Below the pieces are notes generated by a model. The model made no database searches. It saw nothing but the letters and a program-made list of their open reading frames with translations, and was not told the DNA's origin. From JAGQRJ01 sp041402045 (GTDB lineage Bacteria; Planctomycetota; J058), in NCBI GenBank assembly GCA_041402045.1, contig JAWKSZ010000017.1, positions 1 to 64,000 of the forward strand: a DNA stretch of 64,000 nt, written 5' to 3'. The position numbers were made by a program, and so were the translations under genes. Positions 31,301-40,300 of the stretch are shown piece by piece; the first letter of the stretch is position 1, and every line of letters begins with the position of its first letter.

Positions 31301-34300
31301 TCGAACATTTCGCTGAACGGCACGGTGGACGTGACCGGCAACCTCAGCGGCAGCGCGACCAACGTCACCGGCGCCGGCACGATCACCGTCGCCGGCGGGA
31401 CCTGCGATCTGGACGGGTTGACCTCGAACTTCAGCGGGGGGAGCTTCACGCTCAGCGGCACCGGCGCGCAGGCGCTGACCGTCGACGGCAGCAACCAGTT
31501 CTTCACCCTGAACGTCGCCGCGACCTCGAACACGACCCTCAGCGTGTCCGCCGGTCAGCTGGACGTGAACCAGGACCTGACCGTCGCCGGCACCCTCGGC
31601 GCCGGCAGCGCCACGGTCCACGTGGCGGGCAACGCGACCCTCAGCGGCACCTTCACCGCGGGCACCTCGACCCTCCTGTTCAACGGCACCGGCGTCCAGA
31701 CCCTGACCCAGGGCGGGAACCAGGTTGCCAACGTCACCGTCAACAAGACCGCCGGGACCTTGGTCTGGAGCGGCGCGGCGAACCTCAGCGGGAACCTCAC
31801 GACCCTGGACGGCAGTGTGAGCCTCCCCAACGCGATCAACAACGTGGACGGGGACGTCGACTTCAGCAACGCCGGCACCGACACGATCAACTTCCTCGGG
31901 ACCTCCCTCGCCGTGGCCGGCGACCTGAACCTCTCGGGCGCCGGCGCGTTCAACCTCAACGGCACCGCCGTGACCTTCGACGGGATCGCCCCCGCCAACG
32001 TGAACACGGGGGCCTTCGCCCTGGGCGTGGTCACGGTGACCAAGGGCGCGAGCAACCTCACCCTCAGCGGCTCGAGCACCTTTACGGGCCTGGTCACGGT
32101 CACGAGCGGCACCTTCCGCACCACCGCCGACAACCTGACCCACACCTTCCAGGCGGGCCTCACCGTCCAGACCGGGGCCACGTTCTCGGCCAGCAGCACC
32201 GCCGGCCCGACCAACGTGGTGTTCTTCGAGACCACCACCGTCACGCTCCAGACCGGGGCGACCTTCAACGTCGCCGGCGGCGGCAGCGTGAACAACGTCG
32301 TGCTCCGCGACCAGGACGCCCTCGGAGCCTCCGGCGACGGCCCGCTGGCCCCCAACGTGTGGCTGTTCGACAACCAGGCCGGCTCGGTCGTGACCGTCGA
32401 CCGGGCCACGATCCAGGACTCGCTCGCCAGCAACGTGGCCACCGCGACCAACTCCACCGACGAGGGCGGGAACACCCTCTGGAACTTCCCCGGGGTGACC
32501 ACGACCTTCACCGGGACGGGCAACTGGAGCGTCGAGGGCAACTGGAACGTCCGCGCGCCCCAGACCAACGACATCGTGCTGTTCTCGGCCGGCGCCGGGA
32601 ACAGCACCATGGACATTCCTGGTCTGACGATCACCAGCATCGACATGACCACGCACAACAACAACCTGACCTTCATGGGCCAGTTGAACGTGGTGAGCAA
32701 CGCGACCCTGCTCTCGACGATCGACCTCAACGGGAACACGCTCCAGGTCGGCGGGAACCTGACCCTCACCAGCGGCACCACGACCTTCAACGGCGGCGTA
32801 CTGACGGTCGCCGGGACCAGCGAGATCGACGGGACGCTGAACGTGAACACCGGCAGCGCGACCCTCACCGGGAGCGTGCTCGCCGGCAGCACGGGCACGA
32901 TCCAGGGCGCCGGGACCGTGAACTTCAACGGGGCCGCCGTCGACGTCAGCAGCGCGGCGGTGAACCTGACCGGGATCACGAACTTCGGCGCCGCGGGCGG
33001 GGTGACCCTGACCCTCGGCGGCAACAACGACACCTTCAGCGGGACGGTGAACATAAACGGCGGCGGGCTGACCCAGGCCGGCGCCGCGGGCTCGGTCAGC
33101 TACGGGATCGTGAACGCCAATCAGAACTTCGACACCGGCGGCCGGACCTCGACCCTCAGCGGCCTGCTCACGATCGCCGCCAGCCGGACCTTCACCGTCA
33201 GCGGCAACACCGTGGCCCTCAACGGCGGGCTCGCCGGCACGGGCTCGATCGCCCAGACCGGCGGGATCCTGCAGATCCCGAGCACCACGGTGCCCCTCTC
33301 GAGCCTGGCCGCCTACAACGGCGCCGCGGGCGGGACCCTGCAGCTCACCGGGACGCTCGCGGCTCAGGACCTGCAGTTGAGCGCGACGGTCGCGCTCAAC
33401 AACCTCACCGTGGGCAGCGGCGGCCAGCCGGCGAGCATTTCGGGCGGCGGGCTGAGCCTGGCGGGGGACCTCCAGGTCACGCGGGACTTCACCCTCAACG
33501 CCAACACCAGCAGCGTCGGCGGCACGGTCACGATCGACGCCACCCGCCAACTGGCCACCAGCACCGGGCAGCTCACCGTGACCGGGACCACCACCGTCAA
33601 CGGGACCCTGGCCTCGACCGGGACCGTGATCCTCAACGGGAACCTCACGGGCACCGGCACCTTCACCGCGGGCGCGGGCACGATCCGCCTCGCCGGCGCG
33701 ACGGTGGACCTCAACGGCCTGGCCTACTCCCAGGTGAGCGGCACCACCCAGCTCGAGCGGGCGACCGCGCAGGACTTCCAGGTCAACGCCGCGGACGTGT
33801 TCCAGAACCTGGCCCTGGGCGTCAACGGCGGCGCCGTGACCATGAGCAACAGCAACGGGCTGGTGGTCGGCGGGACCCTGACCGCCCTGGCTCCGGTGAC
33901 CCTGGGCGTGGGCGTGAGCGCGAGCGCGGTCAACTTCAACCTCGCCATGGGCAACGCGGCCAACGTGTTCGACGTGGCCGGCAACAACCTCACCGTGAGC
34001 GGGACCACGAGCCTGAACCAAGGCGTGCTCGAGGTCGACGGCGGGGCGACCGACCTCCAGGGCGCGACCCTGAACGTCAACGTCGCGGCCACCGTGAACC
34101 AGCTCGGGGGGACCCTGACCCTGCGCGCGACGACCCTGAACCTGGGCGGCCTGGCGGCGTTCAACGCCACCGCGGGCACGACGACGGTGACCTCGACCGT
34201 CGCGCAGACCCTGACCGTGGGCGCGAACGTCGACTTCAACAACCTGACCCTCGCCGGCTCGGTGCAGGTCGGCCTCGCGGGCGGGCTGCTCGACGTGGCG

Positions 34301-37300
34301 GGGAACCTCACGGCGAACGTGCTGTTCGTGATCGGCGCGAACTCGGTCGACGTCGAGGGGAACCTCACCGGCACTGGGACGGTCAACGCCGGGAGCTCGA
34401 CCCTGGTGGAGGTCGGGGGCAACTTCACCCCTGGGGGCTACAACCTGGGCAGCTTGCTGCGCTTCACCGGCACCGGGACCTGGGGGTTCACCACCAACTT
34501 CGGCGTGGTCGAGGTCACCGGCGGCACCCGGACCCTGCTCAACGCGGTGATCGTGAGCAGCATCACCGTCTCCGACGGGGCGACGGTGGCCCTGGCGGGC
34601 TTCGCGCTCTCCAGCGGCGGCGCCGTGACCGTAGGCGGCGGGACCTCCGGCGCCTTCGGCAACGGCACGCTCAACGTCTCGGGGAACGTGACCTTCAACG
34701 CCGGCTCGACCCTCACCGCGCCCCTGACCGTGGTCGCCGCGGGCAACTCGTCCGCCCTGACCCTCCAGCCTGGGCAGACCCTGCTCGCGCTGACCGCGAG
34801 CAAGACCGCGGGCCAGACCCTGAGCGTGACCAACGCGCTCACGATCGGGACGGGCGCGTTCCAGATCACGTCGGGTGCGGTGAGTCTGGGCGGCTCGCTG
34901 ACCACCTCGGGCTCCCTCGACTTCGCCGGCGGCGCGTTCAGCATGCCCGCCCCGCCGAGCGCGCTGACCTTCACCCCTGGCGGCGCAGTGACCTTCGACC
35001 CCGGCGCGAACGTGATCGCGGGCAACCTGTTGGTGAACAGCGGCACCGTGCAGGTGATCAACACCCCCCTGACCGTGGGCTCCGGCGCGAACCGGGCGGC
35101 GACCACGATCGCGAACGGGGCGACCCTCGACCTCGACGTCAACGGCTCCTTCTTCGGCGCGTTCACCCTCAGCGGGACCGGGGCGACCCTCGACGCCCGC
35201 ACCGGCGGCACGGACGTGGCCTTCGGCGACGGCCAGACCGTGACCTGGGCCAGCGGCGCGATCGTGCGCGTGGAGAACGCGCAGGTCGACTTCCGCTCGA
35301 CCGCCCCGGGCACACCCTGGAACCTGACCTACGGCGGCGCGACCCTCGACCTCAACCCCGCCCCGACCCCGCCCAACGGGCTCACGGTCCAGGACTCGAA
35401 CGTGGTCGCAGGCACCGTGGACGGGCAGAACCTGGTCACCGACTTCGGCGGGAACACCCTCGGCACCCCGGGCTGGATCAACCTGTTCTCCCCGGACGCG
35501 ACCTGGAACGGCTCGGTCAGCAACGACTGGTCGAACCCCAACAACTGGACCCCGGCCGTGCTCCCGCTCCCCGGGAGCCGCGTGATCTTCGACGCGGCGG
35601 TCCCCTTCGTCCCGCAGACGAACTCGCCGCCTCAGATCGGGTCCTTCGACATTCGCACGACCTTCAACCCCGGCGGCGCGGCGATCACGATCAACGCGAA
35701 CATGACCGTGGTCAACCAGCTCGCCTTCGCCACAGGCAACCCCAACAACCCTACGGTGGACCTGGGCGGGTTCACCCTCGCCGTCCAGGGCGGGCCCAAC
35801 ACCGTGGGCCTGGTGGTCAACAACGGCAGCGTGCGCTTCGAGGGCGCCGGCGCCCAGAGCCTGGCGATCCCGGCCACGATCACCCTCGGCGCCGCGCTGG
35901 TCGTGGGCACCGGCGCCACGGCGACGAGCCTCGACTTCGCGACCAGCGGCACGACCCTCACCGTGCCCAGCGTGACCGTGGCCAGCATGGCCACCCTCAA
36001 CCTGAACGCGGTGAACACCGTGACCCTCGACAGCAACGGGGCCCTGGACGTGTCCGGGAGCCTGACCGTGGGCACCGCGAACACGGTGCGCGTCGCCGGG
36101 GGCATGAACTGGAGCGCGGCGACCGCGGTGACCCTCGCGGGGACCGCGACCCTGACCGCGGACGGCGGGAACGCGAACCTGCAGCTCCCGGCGGGCGGCG
36201 CGACCGTGGGCAACCTGAACGTGCAGAAGACCGGCGGGACCGCGCTGACCACCAGCGGCGGCGCCCTGACCGTGACCCAGAACCACACCCAGTTCTCGGG
36301 CAACCTGAACCTGGGCAACAGCCTGTTCGACGTAAACGGGAGCGTGTCGCTCCTGGGCGGGACCTCCCTCTCCGCCAACGCCGTCCCGGTGCAGATCGCC
36401 GGCGACCTGAACCTCAGCGCGGGGACCTTCGTCCCCGGGACCTCGACGGTGACCCTCGACGGCACCGTGGTCCAGACCCTGACCTACACCGCGGGCTCGA
36501 GCTTCCAGAACCTGGTCGCCGACAGCACCGTGCGCGTCGACCTCAGCCCGCTGGGCGGCGCGGTCCTCGCGGTCGGCGGGAACCTGGTCGTGAACCGCGG
36601 CGCGTTGCGCCTGGGCGCCCAGCCCGTGGCGGTGGTCGGGAACCTGACCTTCGCCAACAACGCGACCCTCGACCAGGACACCAACGACGGACAGCTCGGG
36701 GTCCAGGGCAACGTCGACTTCACCAACGGCAACTTCACCGCCAGCGCGACCACGCCCCTGACCCTCGGCGGCGCGGCCCAGGCCCTGACCCCGGCTGGCG
36801 AGACCTTCCAGAGCGTGGTGTTCACCGGGAGCGGGACCAAGACCCTCACCGGCGGCGACCTGGTCAGCGCGCGCCAGGTGACCGTGGACGCGGGGGTGAC
36901 CCTCGAGCTCAACGGCAACGTCCTGCGCTTCACGACCAACGACGCGGCGCTCACGACCCTGCTCCTGGGCACCGGCGCCCTGGCGGACACCCCGGCCACC
37001 GGCCGCGTCGAGTTCGCGACCAACGCGGCCCCGGCCGGCGGCTACCAGCTGGCCAACTTCACCTTCCCCGCGCTGACCCTCGCGCCGGTCGTGGCCACCT
37101 CGTTCCGCAACGTCACGACCCTCACCGTGACCCGGAACCTCGCGCTGCAGGCGGGCACCTTCAACAACCCCAACGCGCTGACCGTGGGCGGGGCGACCCA
37201 GCTCTCCGGCGGCACGACCTTCACCCTCGGCGCGCTGCTCACCAGCGGGAGCGTCACCGGCGCCGGCAACCTGGTGGTCACCAACCAGTCCCTGGTCGTG

Positions 37301-40300
37301 ACCGGGACCACGAACCCCCTGGCGGTGACCACCCTCACCGGGCTCACCACCGGCACGCCGCTGAGCACGATCACCTACCAGAACGGCGGTCAGCTGCGCA
37401 CCGGCGTGACCTACGGCAACCTCGTGATCGGCGCGGGCCTGGGCACGCCCCTGGGCAGCAACGACCTCACGATCTCGGGCAACCTCAACTTCACGGCCTC
37501 GAGCTCGAACCTCGCGCCGACCACCAACCTGTTCTTCGTGAACACGGGGGCGGTGTTCGACCTGGGCAGCGCCAACCCTCTGGGCGGCGTGATCCTGAAC
37601 ACCGTGACCGTGAACCTCTCGGCCTCGACCCAGAACCTGGAGCTGCGCGGCAACTCCGGGCTGCAGCGCCTGATCCAGAACCTGCAGCTCACCCAGGGCC
37701 AGGTGCTCGTGCGCACCGACTGGGCGATCGGCCAGGGCACGATCGGCGCGGGCGCCGGCACCGCGCAGCTCACCCTGCGCGAGGGCGGCGTGTCGCTGAC
37801 GATCGGCGGCGCGGGGACGAACACCCTGACCGTCAACGACACCCTCGCCGTGGGCGACGCCTCGGCCCTGGGCCTGGGCTTCTTCTTCAACAACGCCGCG
37901 GGCGCCGCCACGATCCAGGTCGCCGCCTCGGGCACCCTGAGCTTCGCCGGCACCACCAGCAGCCCGCTGAACATCGCCAGCAGCCCCGACGACTCGATCG
38001 CGTTCATAAACGCGGCCTCGGGCGCCACGGTCTCGGCCAGCAACGTCAGCGTGCAGGACAACAACGCCTCGGGCGTCGTCAACGGGCCGATCTCGGCCAC
38101 CGGCGTGTCGATCGACCTGGGGAACAACACCAACTGGGAGTTCACCGAGGGCGGCTCGCTGCGGATCGCGGCCGCGGCGATCCTCGGCGACGGCAACGGC
38201 AACGTGGACCGGGTGCGGGTGGTCTACTCGCAGCCGATCAACACCGGCTCCGTGGGCAGCGTGCACCAGCGCTACGAGCTGCGCCTCACCGACGGCGCGG
38301 GCAACACGCTCCTGACCCGCGCCGGCAGCGCCTCGAACATCGTGACCAGCGCCCGGGGTGACGTGCTCGAGATCGTGCTCGCCTCGTCGATCCCCCAGAC
38401 CCACACCCAGAACCTGGAGTTCGCCTACACCCCGCCGTCCTCGGGGTTCCTGACCTCGACCACCGGGATCCCGGCGGCCACCGCGGAGCTGATCACCCCC
38501 TCCAGCACCCCCGCCCTGCTCGACGCCGCGGACCCCGTGATCTCGGGCTTCTTCTTCAGCGACGCCGACGCCAACGGCGGCGCGGAGACCCTGGTGTTCA
38601 GCGGCTCCGAGCCCCTGGCCTCCTCGGCGGGCCACGGCGTCTCGCTCAGCGGCTTCGGCCCGGTGACCAACACCGCGAACATGACGACCACCCCCACCCT
38701 CTACCTGCAGGTGGCGGGGGTGAACCTGACCGCGATCAGCCTCGCCCCGATCGTGCAGCTCCCCACCGGCGACCTGATCGCCCAGCGCATTACCCAGGCG
38801 GTGCAGCAGCAGGCGTCCCTCGTGGCCGACCCGCTGCTCAAGCCCGCGCTGGTCAACTTCAACGCCACCTACGACGGCGTGGCCGATCGCTACGTGCTCG
38901 AGGCGGGGGTGCCCCTGCGCTTCAACGCGGGGGGCTACAGCCAGGACTGGGCCAACTCCCGGGTGACCGTGCTCTCCGGAGCCAACGACGCGGCGCCCTT
39001 CATGCGCCTCGGCCCGGCCAACGGGGGCGTGGAGTTCGCCGGCTTCGGCGACGCCCAGGTCGGGCTCAGCGTGTCGGCGACGATCGGCACCCCGGGCTCG
39101 CTCCCGGTGGCCAGCACCCGAGCGCGGTTCCAGTTCAACGGCGAGAACTTCCGCAACTACGACATCCCCGCGGGGGTGACCACCCTCGCGAGCCTCGCCG
39201 ACGAGCTCCAGACCCAGTTCCGCGCCTCGAGCAACGAGGCCTACTCCCCCGCCAGCCAGGTCTCCTACAGCAAGGCGGTGGTGATCGCCGACAGCGTGCG
39301 CAACCGGCTGGTGGTGGTGCCCGGCGGGCAGGGCTCGGGGGTCCGCGTGATCGCGGCCAGCGAGCCCGGGGGCAGCGACCCCTTCGCCTCGGTGGCCCTG
39401 GTCGGCAGCGACAACTACACCGGCGGCGCCATGGAGACCACCGGGGCGGACAACACCGTGTTCCCCAGCGGGGACCTGCACGTGGTGGGGATCGACGGCT
39501 CGAACATGCTCCTCGGCGCGCCCACGCCGCAGATCGTGGGGAACACGATCACCTTCCTCCTGAGCAACTCCCCCAGCGCCGGGGCCTCGCCCAGCTTCCG
39601 CTACGCCGACAACCAGGACGGCGGCTTCGTGCGCGATCAGGCCAGCGTGCCCAACTTCTACAGCGGGAGCGTGACCAACCTCGCCGGGACCTCGAACGTG
39701 GCCCTGATCGGCGACGCCGACGGGGACCTGACCCTGGCCCAGAACCCGGGCGGCGTGACCCTGGACGCCAGCCCCAGCGTGCCCTTCATGGGGAGCACCG
39801 GGGCGACGGTCACCTACTCCTGGGACTACCGCTCGGGCCCTGGCCCGATCAGCGTGGGGGGCGCGAGCATCGCCGCGCCCTCGAGCGCGATCGCGACCAC
39901 CAAGAGCTTCGGCTTCAGCGCCACGACCCCGACCAGCTCCGGGAGCTTCTACGAGTTCCTGCTCACGCTCACGGTCCTCGACGGCTCGGGGAACCCCGTG
40001 GTCAGCGCCGACACCGACGCCAACGGTCAGCAGCGCGTCGTGGTGCGGGTCACGATCAACTCGCTGACGCCGGTGGCCCTCGCGGGCCCGGACCAGATCG
40101 TGCAGCTCCAGGCCAGCCTCGACGGCAGCGCCTCCTTCGACCCCAACGGCGGGAGCCTGACCTTCCTCTGGCAGGCGCAGACGTCGGCCGGGTCGGCGCT
40201 CCCGAGCACGGTGTTCAACGACCCGACCAGCGCGACGCCGACGTTCACACCGAACCTGGTGGACACCTTCACGGTCACCCTCCAGGTGACCAAGGCCAGC